A stretch of 64,000 nt of DNA from Himantopus leucocephalus (taxonomy: Eukaryota; Chordata; Aves; Charadriiformes; Recurvirostridae): assembly GCA_003993805.1 (NCBI GenBank), contig RSEF01000020.1, positions 1,954,572-2,018,571 of the forward strand, read 5' to 3'. The translations under genes and the position numbers were made by a program. Below, piece after piece: positions 25,641 to 48,487 of the stretch. The notes under the pieces were generated by a model. That model ran no database searches. It was not told the DNA's origin and was given only the letters and a program-made list of their open reading frames with translations. Within the stretch, counting starts at the first letter, position 1. Every line of letters begins with the position of its first letter.

Positions 25641-28600
25641 CTGCCCAATATTTCATCATCCACCTCAGCAAAATGTATATTTCCCTTTTAAGAGCTCTCC
25701 TAGAATAATATATTTTTTTATTATCGTGACAGTGAGGGCTCCTGTTACCATGGATACGTGCCCTTTGCTAGAGCAGGAGCTTTCTGGGTGTTGGAAATTC
25801 TGCTATTTTTCCTGATCTACAGGGTCTGAATTTTTTTTTTTTTAATTTGGTATTTATTCCCATTATCATCATCTGAAACAACAGGTCATTTGTATTGCAT
25901 ATGGATCTGTCACCAGTACAGTAAAGCCTTCAGAAACAACCTTCTGCTTTTCGAAGGAATTTTGGGCTGGGGTGGGGGGAAATCTACCATGCAGCATTGA
26001 TAATATATAGCATAACAAAACCAGAAAAACTCTGAAAAGGCCTCATCTGTATCTCACCACATTATTCATTAAATCCCATTTCTGCCTTCAGGACTCCTGA
26101 ATGAGTGTTATAAAACCAAGTCCAATTTTATGTGGTTTTCATACTCTTGCTGTAGAACAAACCTATATCTTCTGGTTGTCAATTCAGCCGTCCTCTGGTC
26201 CTGAGCCTCTTGAAACCTAATCTATTTGAGAACACACAGAGAGAAATTAAATGGATATATTAAAATGGGGAGGGGGGGGGGCGGGGAAGAGAGAGAGAGA
26301 GAGATCAGTTCAGCTTTTTACTCCAGCATTCCTTTACAGGTGAGTGCTGTAACATTTACATTTTCAAAGGTATCACACATACACAAAGACATTACAGGAA
26401 CTTTCCCAAAGTACTTCATCCCTCAGGGTAATTAGCGGTGCAGGATTGTGTTCTGTTTCTGCTGCTCCCGGCTGCCAATGCGCAGGAGGGAGCAGGACTG
26501 TGCCCATTTTACAGAAAGGAAAACTGAGGCACGGAGCCAGCCCGTACCTGGTCCCAAAGCAGACGAGTGGCAGAGCTGGGGTGAAAATATCCAGCTTTCC
26601 CTGGATTTCTGCCAAATCTTTCCCCAGTGTTTTCAGTGACAGCATCCATACCAGCTGCCTCCTTCTTTTGTGGCGAAGAGGAGGATCAAGATGTCACTTG
26701 TGGGCTCGTTTCCTTGTGTCTCATCAGGACCAGAGATGCTGCGTAAGACCCGTTTGCTTCCCTCTCCTTGTGCTCTCGGCTCTTTTGTTACTTTTTTTAA
26801 AACTGAAAATAGTAGAAATTAGTCAAAGCAGACTAACACCACATGGAAAGTCCCAGAAGAGCAAACACTACAGAAAAGTGGAAGATTTGCCTGCGATAAG
26901 GCAAAAGGTTTGCTACTGAAGTTTTAAAAGGCAACTGCTGAAGTGCGATACCAAGTGGATTTAACAGTTTATACAAATGTGCATTGAGCAGACACTGATG
27001 CTTACTGGGTTCAAAGATTATAGTGGGGTGGGAGATGGTTTAGATGGTTTCCCCGAGCGCCGGCGAAGGGCTTCACCCTGCACGATGCTCAGCCAGCAGC
27101 CGTGCAAGGGACCCCGCTGTGCCCAGGCCGGGCAGCTCGTGCATCACTGCCCGGGTCTCTGCAGCCCCCCAGGTTCAGCAAAGAGATGGGGGGAAGAGGA
27201 AAACATGGGTGTACATTGCTGCATTTCACCCCAGAGGGCTCAGGAAGCTGCTGGAGGAGCCTCTGCCACAATGGCCGGGACCCAGGACCTGCCCAGGTCA
27301 TGCCAACGGGGAGGGAAAGGCTGCTCAAAGCCCCTTCACCTGCGGCTGGAGCACACGGGAGGGCTCTGGGAAGGGACTGGTGCTCCCAGAGACTGTGTGA
27401 TGGCAGCAGAGCATCAGCTGGGAAAGGGGAATTAGGGCCCAGCCCCATGGAGAAATGGGGATGCCCTCATCTGCTGGTGGGAAACCAGTTAGAATGCATT
27501 TATATCCCCACCCGAGGCTTGCGGAGCTGCCGTCGCTGCCAGAAATGGAGGCACGGGGAGGTGAAGAGATGCCCCAGCGGTGCCCGCAGAGATGGGGGAA
27601 AAGCTCTGGCTGAAGCAGGAGGTCCCACCTGGGCACAGCCTCTCCCTGCCCGCACCGACCAGCTCTGTCCCCCCCCAGACAAGCAGATTTCCACCCGAGG
27701 ACGTGGCTGAAAACCTCTGCCGTCAGCTGCCCCGCAGCGTTTCGGGGGAGAGTCTCCTTGAGAATGTCACGCGTGAAAACGTATCCCACTGCAATTTGAT
27801 TTACCTGTGGTACAGAGGGGAGAAAAGGGTTACCCGTGACTCATTCCTCGTGCGAGCAGTGCAATTTCGCATCACGCTCTGTCACCATGGAGATGTCACA
27901 CGCGCGCGGGCTGGAAGGGGACCGAGCACCCCGGCAGGCAGGCACGGCACCCGGGTGGCGAGGAGGAAACAAATATTTTCCATAAGGAATGAAAGGAGGA
28001 GGAACAGCAGCAGCCCAGTGGGCACAAGGCAAAATATTAATTACCGGGGCGGGGAGCCGATGTCCCTGCAGGTTGGGGACACGTCCCTGCTGGGCGCTGG
28101 GCACGGCTTCCAGCAGCAGCACCCGTGGAGCGGGACCGGGTGTTTGGGTGCCCCACGCCGCATCCCAGCGCCGGGACCAGCCGCAGGTAGTGAAACCCCT
28201 GCGGTTTTCTAGAGACACCCACATTTGAGAGCTGACCACATTTAAATTGCAAATTTTCAGGTGCAATTTGATAAAAGTGAGAAATAAGGCTTTTTTAAAA
28301 AGAAATACTGCTTTTTCTTGTGTTTCCCTTGTTTCTTTATGACACCGGCAGGCTGTCGCACTGAGGGCGCGCGCCGCCACCGATGCAGCTGCCGACGGCG
28401 TGAGCGTGTTTGTGCAAGCCGTCACGCCCGAGCCCCCGGCGGTGCGCTCGTGCTTCACAGCACCTGAACATCTTCACCTTCTCCATCCCACCGCCGCACC
28501 CCGCCTGACCTCTCCTCCCACCGCCACCACCAAGCAACGCCCCAGCAGAGCTGACCACCGCGGGACCCTCGTGCAGACAAGCACTCTCGCTCCTCTGAGC

Positions 28601-29589
28601 TTAATATTTCCACGTCCCGCTACTTTGGGAAACGCTGTTTGATGCAAAGCGGTTGCAGACACAGATGGTGATCCCGGTTCTCACGCAAAAATCCTAACGG
28701 GATGTCCCCGCGCAGCAGAACATCGGTACTTCAGAAAAGCAGCACGTGGAGCAACGCTGGGAAAATACGGCAATAAGAGGTGTTTCGGATATCTCACGTT
28801 CTGTTTTCTGTCATTTAAACAGATATATTAATTTCTTCAGATGTTGCATTAGCAAAGGCAGAGAAGGGCCATGACTCAGCCGGGTGGGGCAGAGGATTTC
28901 GGACTGTTTAAGCCTATTTATGGCACAAGGATGGTCCCGGGCAGGGTGGAGGGTGAGCCAGGTTGCCCCAGTTTGCAGCCCATCTGCTTTTGCTGCTGTT
29001 TGGAAGAGGCAAGAGGAACATGGAAAGTCAGGAGCAGCAGCATGGGAAGCCTTATCTGGACATTTTTTAAATGGCTTTAACTTAATTAAGTGGCTCATGT
29101 GGGAAGTTATTGCACGGGAGGAGAAGAAGCAGCCACCGCTGCGTGAGGACGAGCCAGGGCAGCCACGGTGGGATGGGTGCAGGACCTGGGGGCTCCCAGG
29201 GGTGTTGTGGCTCTCAGCACACCCCACCGTCAGCCCCATATCCTCACCAGGCAAACCCTGCTAAATGCTCAGGGCTCGGTTTCCCCGGGGACGGGGCTGG
29301 ACAAACCCATCCCTGCCCAGGGACGTGCACGGGGACGGCACAGCCAAGCAGCCACTGCGGGGCACGCGTGGGGCTGCGGACCCACAGCACGGGGTGCACC
29401 GAATGCTCATTTTTCAGGCAAGGATACAGCCGAGGCTGAATGAGAGAAAACATCCTCATTACTGCCTTGGATCCTTAACATTTAACGTAGCTTCCCCGCT
29501 CCCGCAGGGCTCCCGCCTGGGTAAGCTCACTCCTGTTTACATTAATCAAATGCCAAATACAGTTTCCCTCCACCCCGAAGAGGAGACGT
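25641..29589. other. Non-coding DNA, AT-rich then GC-rich
   Basis: 25650-26420 is AT-rich with no recognised repeat besides the G/GA tract. 27740-27900 is a unique stretch (cactgcaatttgatttacct, gtcaccatggagatgtca) with cAMP-element-like tgactcat and tgtcac motifs, possibly conserved. 28350-28560 is CpG-rich. No gene is supported. Confidence 0.45.
26267..26304. repeat. G-run followed by (GA)n
   Basis: ggggaggggggggggcgggg is followed by about nine ga dinucleotides. The G part could fold as a G-quadruplex. Confidence 0.85.
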
Positions 29590-29910
29590 CTGTGGGATCG
29601 CCGGCACCGGCGTGCCACACTAACTCCAGATGAATATTGACTTTTTAATGACAAGCGCTCCAGTACAAATACCAACGGACGCGATGCGGGCCCGGGCAGA
29701 CAGCTGAAGGGGGCCGGCACGCCTGTTATTCGGCAAATGAATTATTTGATTCCCGTTCCCCGCAGCACGCTGTCTGCTAGGAAATTTTCATTCGGTCTCT
29801 CTAACTCGAGAACCAATTGTAAATGTCAGCGCTAAATGCTCAGATTTAAGTGTTAGGTTGTCTTGTTTGATTACGGCACTAAAAGGTCAGAGCCGACTAA
29901 TGGAAAGTAC
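29590..29910. promoter_or_regulatory. Candidate conserved regulatory element
   Basis: Unique sequence mixing TAAT/ATTA cores with CpGs (ggcaaatgaattatttgatt, ggaaattttcattcggtctc, aaccaattgtaaatgtcag). A low repeat character and many homeodomain-like cores in a GC-rich desert suggest a developmental enhancer. Conservation was not tested. Confidence 0.35.
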
Positions 29911-30479
29911 AAGCGGTATCGGGAGGGAAACAGTGTTCTGCCGTGGGTGAGCAAACACCTGGGGACAACCTAATCACTCTTCCCGCAGCATCTCTCTCTT
30001 CCCTCTCCAGCTCCTTCGTTCAGGGCTGTTTTCCAGGTCTCGTGACCTGGAAAAGCCATTTCTGGGGAAACTTCCCGCTTGTGACGTCGCTGCCGGGGAT
30101 GCTGACAGCGCCAGGTTTCCCCACGGAGGAAACGGAGAGCTCACCTCGCCGTGTCCCGGGTGGATTTGCTCCCAAAGGGCAAGGGATGGCACGAGAGCCG
30201 GGCTGCTGCCAGCCCCACTGCCACCACTCCCTTCTCTCCGTGCATGGCTCGGGCCGGCATCGAAGCGGTTTGGGTGCAAACATCTCTGTGCCTCCATTTC
30301 CATCCCCCCCACCCCGGCAAACAGCATCCAGGAGCTCCACAGAGAGAGCAGAATCAGGCTTTTTTTTTTTCCTCCTCCTTTCCCATTTGCCATCCATTTC
30401 CCCGACACTCGCAGCACCTTTAAAATCCCCTTTCCCTGAGCTCTGTCAGTCACAGTGGACAAATAAAACTACAGTTCCC

Positions 30480-30650
30480 TCAAAGTGACTCCGATGAGGA
30501 AATCTGCTTTTTACCTGCGCTCATTACCATCACGCCGGTTCCATAAGCTGAGTTCATTATATTTATTTTAAAGCCGCTTTCCAAAATATTAGTGCTGCCA
30601 TAAAAGTGCCTGAAAGAATAAAACCCCGATGAGCTGTTATTCCTCCCCGG
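30480..30650. promoter_or_regulatory. Candidate conserved regulatory element
   Basis: Unique AT-rich stretch (gctcattaccatcacgccgg, ttccaaaatattagtgctgc) within GC-rich DNA. It has no coding character and lies about 4 kb downstream of the SNTA1 stop. Motif and composition only. Confidence 0.3.
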
Positions 30651-31359
30651 GGAATAGCGTGGTGCGGTCCCAAGCAGGAGCGCCCATCACTCCATACAGA
30701 TGCCGTCCTGCACTGGGAACTGGTCCCCACTGCCAACCCCAAAACCTTCCCGGGCAGAGAAATTCAGTGCTGATTCCGGATGTCTGAAGGATTCAGTGAG
30801 AACTGGGAATTTTAGGAAAAGTAGGAGTTTTAGGAAATAATTGCAATGTTTTTCCCCCCAAGACTTTGGTGTCTCTGATGGGCGCTGGCCTTGATCCTTC
30901 GGCACCAGCCTGGAAAATAACCACTGTCCCCGGGATGCTCATGCCACCTCACCAGGCGTCTTCCCGGGAATCGAAGGTGCTGCTGGATTTAGGGAGAGAT
31001 CTCCAGCTGCCAGGGGCTCCTCTTGGGGAGGCAGTTTCTATCCTGTTTCCGGGTGGTTTATGTCACAAGGTCCCACATCACTCGGAGAAATAAGAGGCAG
31101 TTGCGTTATTCACAGGCCCCTTGGCAAGACCATCATCGGGGAAAAGGTCCCATTAAGCAGAGGACGGTGCCAGAAGGGTGGAGCAGCCAAGAAACCACCA
31201 TAAAACACACGGGGGGAGGAAATCCCCACCCCATCACCAATATCAAATGCAAAGAATTTAAAGAAAAGAGATGTCCATCTCTGAACCGAGCCGTTTACTT
31301 TTGTAGCCCAGGCACGGATCGGGACGCTCTGCCGGAGCGGCGCTGGTAAAGTCAAGGCA

Positions 31360-31575
31360 GTTTGCGGTCTATAAGATTAATAGGAAATCTGCTCTGGATT
31401 GGGAGTGATTCCCTCTTTTATTGGAATGAACCCCAAAGAGTAATGGCTGTAGGGCAGGAAGAGGAAGGTAAATTGCAGTAATAATGTGTTTCTTTGTGCA
31501 GACATGCTTTTGATCATAGAAAAATACACCATCTGTTTCTAAATTACTTGTTGTATTGATTTAACAGTTAGTAAC
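31360..31575. promoter_or_regulatory. Candidate conserved element next to the gap
   Basis: Unique AT-rich sequence (ctataagattaataggaaat, gtaaattgcagtaataatgt) that runs up to the 16-G run and the gap, so the element may be cut by the gap. Confidence 0.3.
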
Positions 31576-31591
31576 GGGGGGGGGGGGGGGG

Positions 31592-32237
31592 NNNNNNNNN
31601 NNNNNNNNNNNNNNNNNNNNNNNNNNNNNNNNNNNNNNNNNNNNNNNNNNNNNNNNNNNNNNNNNNNNNNNNNNNNNNNNNNNNNNNNNNNNNNNNNNNN
31701 NNNNNNNNNNNNNNNNNNNNNNNNNNNNNNNNNNNNNNNNNNNNNNNNNNNNNNNNNNNNNNNNNNNNNNNNNNNNNNNNNNNNNNNNNNNNNNNNNNNN
31801 NNNNNNNNNNNNNNNNNNNNNNNNNNNNNNNNNNNNNNNNNNNNNNNNNNNNNNNNNNNNNNNNNNNNNNNNNNNNNNNNNNNNNNNNNNNNNNNNNNNN
31901 NNNNNNNNNNNNNNNNNNNNNNNNNNNNNNNNNNNNNNNNNNNNNNNNNNNNNNNNNNNNNNNNNNNNNNNNNNNNNNNNNNNNNNNNNNNNNNNNNNNN
32001 NNNNNNNNNNNNNNNNNNNNNNNNNNNNNNNNNNNNNNNNNNNNNNNNNNNNNNNNNNNNNNNNNNNNNNNNNNNNNNNNNNNNNNNNNNNNNNNNNNNN
32101 NNNNNNNNNNNNNNNNNNNNNNNNNNNNNNNNNNNNNNNNNNNNNNNNNNNNNNNNNNNNNNNNNNNNNNNNNNNNNNNNNNNNNNNNNNNNNNNNNNNN
32201 NNNNNNNNNNNNNNNNNNNNNNNNNNNNNNNNNNNNN
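31592..32237. other. Assembly gap of 646 N preceded by a 16-G run
   Basis: The run of N follows directly after G at 31576-31591. The odd length suggests an estimated gap size. Loss of reads through a G homopolymer or G-quadruplex is the likely cause. An open frame drawn through it (31539-32285) is meaningless. Confidence 0.9.
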
Positions 32238-33529
32238 CCCCGCCTCGTCTGCCAGGGACCGGCTCATCTTCATTAGGCCAATCATTAATTACTCAGTGGC
32301 GCACCTCCTCACCTACAAGTGCCACCTCCGCTTAACAAGCACCCCAGGAGCAACAATTCACCCACAGCCGATCCGGGGAACGGGGGATTCCCTCTCTCGG
32401 ACAAGGCTCCAAAGGGAACGCCGGCTGCAGCCCGGCGCGCCACGCTGCCGACGCGCCCCACCGCTGTGATCAGCGCCGCGCCGGGGACGGCTCCGTACAG
32501 CTCAACAGGATGCGTGACTTATCATTAAAAATGGTTATTATTTCCCTGCTTATTAGCTGCTGTTATTCAGCCCGCAGCCTGAGCGTTAGCCTTCTCCCTG
32601 GGTAATCCCCTGGGAGACTCTGGGCTCCCCCACGTACAGGGCCGGGACTAAAGGAGAAGGTTAACCCTGAATTTGGCACTGCGCAGCGATGCAAACGTGG
32701 CCCTTTCCCATCCCGGTGTCCCTGTGCGGGCGCAGAGGCTGTGCCGAGAGCTCTGCCGCTGCCGCGGGGCGCTGGGCTTAGCACATCTCACAGCCCGGGA
32801 GAAACACGTCAGTGAATAAAACCTCTCATTAAACCACACCAGTGCCTCCCAGCACCAGCGCGGCACCGTCCCTGAGGAGACAGGGGATGACTGGGTGGCT
32901 GATGGCTCTCACCAGAGACACCTCGAGGACCAGTGTCCGCACACAGCCTCGGTGCTGGGCAGCTGTGAGGGCAGGCCGCGTCACCGGGACGCGCTCGGTA
33001 AATACGGGCTGTGCGGCAGTCGCGCCGGGAGCCCACAGACACCATAACCATACCTGCCTTCCTGCCTGACCTCGCCGGCAAGGGTGGCACGAGAAGGGAA
33101 CAACGTTCCAAGCCTCTGCTGCCGCCCAGCCAGGCGGCTCTTTTTACCGGAGGAAGGAAACAAAACCAAAAAGCAAACCACCCAACTTCTCTGCGTCTGG
33201 AAACGATGCCTGCCCTCCGCCGAGCACCCCACGGCACGAAGCGCAGAGTATTCAAACCCACCTGGAACTGCGAAAGCTGGCGCAGGCATCAGCGTGTCCC
33301 TCTCTGCTGAGCCCAGCGCAGCGTCGGGTGCCTTAGAAGACTTTTTGTCCCCCTCCGGGGTCCCCAGCACTCCCAGATCAACACCGCCGGCTCACAGCAA
33401 CGTCCCCGCAGCCTCCAAGCAAAACCCTCCCTTCCCCCAGCAGAAAACACCCCGAGGCAGAGCCCAGCTATCACCCACAAAGAGATTTTCTACTTCTCCA
33501 AGCGAAACCAGGAGACAGATCTTGGCTCC
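32238..33529. other. SNTA1 downstream flank
   Basis: Non-coding GC-rich DNA between the gap and the predicted SNTA1 3' end. 32255-32310 and 32510-32570 contain attaattact and ttattagctgctgttatt cores of possible regulatory type. No exon of a neighbouring gene was recognised. Confidence 0.5.
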
Positions 33530-34325
33530 TGCTGGTTGTCATCTGCAATGTTTATTTGACCCCCCCAAAAAAGGCGTTTTCATGCAGAATCTTTTGGTTC
33601 ATTAAAGAAGTTGTTTCCCAGCAGCCACCTGACAACCTTCCCCCCTAAACCGAGAAATAAAGTGACCCAGGAGTCAGCAAAATAAAACGAACCGTCCAAC
33701 TCTGACAAAGAAAAGTGGTTCCTATCATTCGGTACAACATGGAAAAATTTGGCAAATAAAGCTGATCTGCAGTTCCCGTCTCTCAAGCGCTTACGGAGCC
33801 GGCTCCGGTCTCCAGCCCTCGGGTCATCTGTCTTGGGGACAGACACACGTCCTTGTGCTGCAGGACCTGGGGACTCTCCGGGGGGTCCGAGCCAGGCAGG
33901 CGAGAGCTGCCGCGTCAGCATTTTTAACTGGGCGATATAAATATAAAACATCGATACAAACAGGTTCTTTGTACAGAAAATATCATCTCACAAGGCACTG
34001 GGGTGACGACCGCGCAGCCGCTCGCGGTGGGCTCCGACCGGGCTTCTCCAGCCGCCGCCGAGCATCGGAGTGGGAGGAAGGAGGGAAAGAAGGGACCGCA
34101 GAAGTCCCAGTGCTGCCATCCAAGAGGGATTTCACCCCACCGCTGCCCCCGAACGCCCCGGGAGTTGTTTTTCCCAGCCGGACGGTGCTTTTCCTTGGCG
34201 GGGGTGGCATGACCCCGCGGGGGCCCCAGTCGCCTGGGGATGGCGTGGGGCTGGGGTTGGCCTGGAGGGAGGTGCATAGATCGGCCGGGGGCTGGGGCTG
34301 CTCTGCCCCACGCTCCGCTCCTTCT
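33530..34325 (-). other. SNTA1: SNTA1 3' untranslated region (predicted)
   Basis: This runs from the stop codon to the only minus-strand AATAAA within about 800 bp. It begins GC-rich and becomes AT-rich, with a tatatttatat stretch near 33945. The end point is inferred: the AATAAA is followed by a CA-containing cleavage context and then by a t/g-rich stretch (tctgtctcctggttt), as expected for a downstream element. The exact cleavage base is uncertain. Confidence 0.65.
33551..33556 (-). terminator. SNTA1: Polyadenylation signal AATAAA for SNTA1
   Basis: The plus strand reads tttatt, so the transcript strand reads AATAAA, in the context tcaaataaacattgcag. No other copy occurs on this strand between here and the stop codon. 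Cleavage is expected 10-30 bases further, around 33525-33540. Confidence 0.7.
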
Positions 34326-44440
<10,115 letters not shown>

Positions 44441-44540
44441 NNNNNNNNNNNNNNNNNNNNNNNNNNNNNNNNNNNNNNNNNNNNNNNNNNNNNNNNNNNN
44501 NNNNNNNNNNNNNNNNNNNNNNNNNNNNNNNNNNNNNNNN
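44441..44540. other. Assembly gap of exactly 100 N
   Basis: A 100-N run is the usual placeholder for a gap of unknown size. It lies about 230 bp upstream of SNTA1 exon 2. On its far side the sequence resumes in the tail of a CR1 element, so a repeat probably spans the gap. It may also hide coding sequence. Confidence 0.9.
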
Positions 44541-44586
44541 GATCTTGAAGGTCCCTTCCAACCTAAACCATTCTGTGATTCTACAG
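44541..44586 (+). mobile_element. CR1: CR1 LINE 3' fragment at gap edge
   Basis: gatcttgaaggtcccttcc followed by aacctaaaccattctgtgat is the CR1 3' terminus. Its 5' part is lost in the 100-N gap. Confidence 0.9.
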
Positions 44587-47500
44587 TTTATGTGGGATGG
44601 AGACCCAAGGCAAGTATTGCAGGTGTTGGTTGCTTCCAATGCAAATCGGGAGACCAAAGTGCCCTTAAGTCCCTGGTCCCACACTGGGAGCCCCGGCTCC
44701 AGCAGTCTCAGTGGACTGGTGCAGCACTGGGGGCTTGGCTCCAGGCTTTAACCCAAGACAAAACCCATTTGCCGCCTCCTCTGCACAGCTGGGTCAGGCG
44801 AGAGCTGTGTCCTGGGGAGGTTGGGCACTCCAGGACATTTTTGGGGGTCCTGGTGCCCCCCAAGCAGAGGTTCTGTTGCTTTTGGGACTTTCCGGTAGGC
44901 TTGGCTCCCCCGGCCGGGCTGTCAAACCCGCTTTTGCTCAGGCTCCTTCATTTCTTAGGAACTCGCTTCGTGTCCCGGGCCTGCGGTGAGCGCTGGGAGC
45001 TCAGCGCGTGGGGTGGTCCCGGCTCGATTTGACCCTCTGCAAGATACCGTGAGCGTGATTCCCGTGCCGCGGTGCTGCAGGACAGATTGTGGGATAGGAG
45101 GGTGGAGGATGAAGGCTCCGGCCAGGGCTGGCACGCGGGAGTGAGTCGGAGCTTCCAGGCATGCCAGCGGCGTTCGTCAGGGCTCCCGCTGAAGGGAAGC
45201 AGGCGGGAGGGGGCGGGGGGCAGCGGGGGGGAAGTTGCTTGAAAAATTGCTATTCACAGAAATAGAAACTTCCCGCAGAAACACACGTGCATCAGTGACA
45301 AAAGCCCAGCTGGGAATTTCTCCCTGGCAGCAAGGAGCGGTGGGAGGGGAAGGGGCCGGGGAGCACGGGGAGGCTGCGGTGCAGAGCTGGGGGTGCTGCC
45401 AGCGCCCCTGACCCCGGCCCGGGGGGGAAATGGCTGCTTTTTAGCTGGAAAGAGCATCGCTTGTCTCCAGCTGCCCTCCAAATGGTCCCCAGGAGGAGGA
45501 CCTGGTGGTGATGGGCTCCCTGCCCCTTCCTGAGCCGTTCCCTGCAGCGCTGCTTTCTCAGCGACCTTGTTCAGATGGTGCTTCCCCAACCGATGGTCCT
45601 TCCATCGCAGCGTTGAGCCCGTCCTGGCATTTTCTCTGCGTAATCTCTCCAGCCCCTCGAACTTCGTCGTTAAGCAGCTATTATTAGCCTCATTTCTTGG
45701 CGTAGCCCACCAGCCTATTTATAGAGTGCCGTGAGATGTTTTGTTACTTGCGTTAATTTAATTAATCCCTTCTGAAACAAAATAAAAGACCTTAAGAGCT
45801 CCCATTCAGTCCCTGGGACAACATTCCCGAACCACGGGGATCCAGGTACCAACATCTCAGGCTGCTGGCGGTGCTCGGGGTGCTCCCGACAGTCCTTAGC
45901 CCTCAGCACCGGGGAAGTGCTGCTCTGCTCAGTGTCCCCCGGGAATCCACGGGGGGGACACAGCACTGACTCTGCCCTGCAGGACTGAGCCCCGTGAAAG
46001 CCCTGTAAGGGATGGAAAGGGAAATAAAATAGATTTTATTATACAGGTAGATATCTACATAGACAGATTCTAAGATAGATAGGTTTTAATAGAGATATTA
46101 ATAGATTTAGAGATGCAATATGTATTTAACTGATGGATTCATCCTTTGCGATGCAGGAAGTGCAGCGAAATGGCATTGTCTGACCTTAAAGTCTCTGGAG
46201 TCTCTGAGTCCTTTAACTTGAGAGCACTTTCTGTTTGCTTTGGGACATAATTATTCCCTGCAAAGTTTCTTCCGTCACAGTCCGGACTCTTCTCTTACTG
46301 GATTCCCGTAAGAAACTCACGATCAGCTGGGCTCTCGTGGTGTGAAAATACTTCTGCTACCGCATGGGCAGATTTTCTCTTAGCAGGGCAGGACCGTTCC
46401 TATGAAAGAACAAGAGAATGGATGGGGAAAAGCAGCACCCAGGAGCTGAAATAGCTTTGGGAAAGGCTATAGTTGTCACAGTTTAAAGCCCAATATTTGC
46501 TGCCTGCTGTAGCTTCTGGCTCTCAGATGCTGTAAGACCAAGCGGCACCGGTGGCAGGGACTTCAATCAGCCTCTAGGGTAATTTAACGGACATAAATTA
46601 ATCATAAAAGTCAGCACGTGAATTGCAGATTGTAAAATCTGCCATCAGGTTTGCAAGTTTCAATTGGGCTGATTCACCCCCACCGGCTTCTTCCGTGGGG
46701 AACGAGCCAAACACCCCATGTGTTTACCCCATCGTTAACCATGTGTTAACCCCATTGGTTAATTTGCGGCTTGCAAATGAAAATGGCCTTTCCCCCGTGC
46801 CGGGCACTGAGAAAGAGTTGCCCCTTGGACTGCGGAGCTGGTGGGATACACCACTGAACATACCACCCACGATTCTGTATGTCCCCTGGCACCGTGGCTG
46901 CAGTATCTGCGGCACCAGAGCCAGAGCTCATGGGGAAACTGAGTCACGGCGCAAGGGCGGGCAGGTCCTAGCTCAAACCAGGCCGGCAAGGAGCGCTGGG
47001 CACATTGCTGCCGTGTTTACCGGCCGCACGGGCATTGCACAGGGGCTTGGAGATGTTGTCTGCCGTCCAACGCTGGTGACGTGGCCTCTCCCGTGGGCAC
47101 GGGCAGCATCTTCCCTCCAGGCAGCACGTGCCCAGGCAACGCTGCCTGCCAGGGCGTTTGACCTCTGGGCGCTTTATTTAGCGATATCAAACCCTTCCCT
47201 GCTCCCCAGCTGCTCCAGCCTGGCTTTAATCGCATCCCACGTGTTTGCCAGCGGGGTTGCTAAAATCCTGTGGGGGTTCTGCTAGTTCAGGGGGGCAACG
47301 GACAGACGGACAAACACACTTGCAGGCAAAACCCTGTTCCCTGGCAAATGCAGTCCCACGCGCGGAGAGGGCTTCTGGACGCGGCCATGCAGACAGGGAC
47401 CCCTGTGCACCCCTCCCCGTGCGAATACCGATGTGCCCCAGCAAAGTCCCTTCCTGGCTCCTCCACCGCACCGGGATGCCCACGGGAAATGCCATCTCCC

Positions 47501-48487
47501 CCAGCACAGGGACTTGGCAGTGTCCCAGTACTTGCAGCTCCCCTGGGCTTTTTTTTTTTGTTTTTTAACTCAGCAAATAGAGCTTCGATAAATGTCAATT
47601 CTTTCCACTGCTGTCGTTTCTCTCCGCTGGGCCGTCAACATGACAATACCGAGCTTGTCTGGAGCTGGAGGAGACCCTGATGGAGGTTATTTCGTCCCCT
47701 GGCTCAGGGGATGCTGCAGGAAGAGCCTCCTGCCCCGAGCACAGCGCAGAGGGGCAGGAGGGATGGGAAGAGCCTTGTGTCCCGGGAAAAGGCTCTTTAT
47801 GAGCCTAGAGGGATGTTTCCCCGTGTCTGGCTGGAAAGTCACCTTCAGCATTAGGTTTTTGAGTTCAGCGCATCCTTCTGGGGGGGGTGACCCTCCCTAC
47901 AAGGGCCACGTCCCTGCGGCTACCGCTGGCCTTGCGGATGCTGCGGGTGGGTGACATCCATCCTCCCCAGGGACCGCTCCTCCTTCCCACGAGTGGGGCG
48001 AGGCACAGCTCCGGGCCGAGTTTCAGTATTGCTCGGTGGGAAAAGGCAGCTGCAGGATTGCTAGCTGACAGCAGATGCCAGCAAAGAGCCGCTCTGCAGC
48101 CAGCCCGGGGCCTGTCGTGGGCAGGGGGGGTGGCCGGAGCCCCCCACCCTGGGCGCTGGGGCACCTTCTGCCCGAACCCACCCATCTGGCTGGGTGCTGC
48201 CTGCTGGGGGAAAAACCCTTCCTGGGGCCCGGAGGGTTTTGCAGCCAGCTGAGAACCCCCACGCTCAGCTCACAGATTGTAGAATCTGCCCTGACCCTCT
48301 CCCAGCCCGGAGGAGCAAATAGGGCAGCGGCTGCTGCAGAGCTGGTGGCACCAAGAAGAGAAATGGGGGACGTTGCTCCCTCTGGCTCCCATGGCTTTAT
48401 GCCCCAGAGCCCCAGGCCAGCACCCACGGGGGACAGGGGACTCGCTTCCCTTGGGCCAGCCGCTACTGGCTCAGCATGTTAGTTATC
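44587..48487. other. SNTA1 intron 1 or 5' flank; AT-rich island at 45590-45800
   Basis: No exon recognised; in particular no minus-strand frame resembling the syntrophin N-terminal PH/PDZ half. 45690-45800 (gttttgttacttgcgttaat, ttaattaatcccttctgaaa) is unique and AT-rich. The rest is ordinary GC-rich sequence. Confidence 0.5.
46020..46130. repeat. AT-rich taga/gata low-complexity tract
   Basis: Diverged atagat and tagat motifs (gatagataggttttaataga). A decayed microsatellite. Confidence 0.7.

Noticed and set aside
27580..28458. Opposing frames of 210 and 205 codons
   Set aside because: They are antisense to each other across CpG-rich DNA and neither has a domain.
31539..32285. Minus-strand frame of 248 codons
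   Set aside because: It consists almost wholly of N bases plus the G homopolymer.
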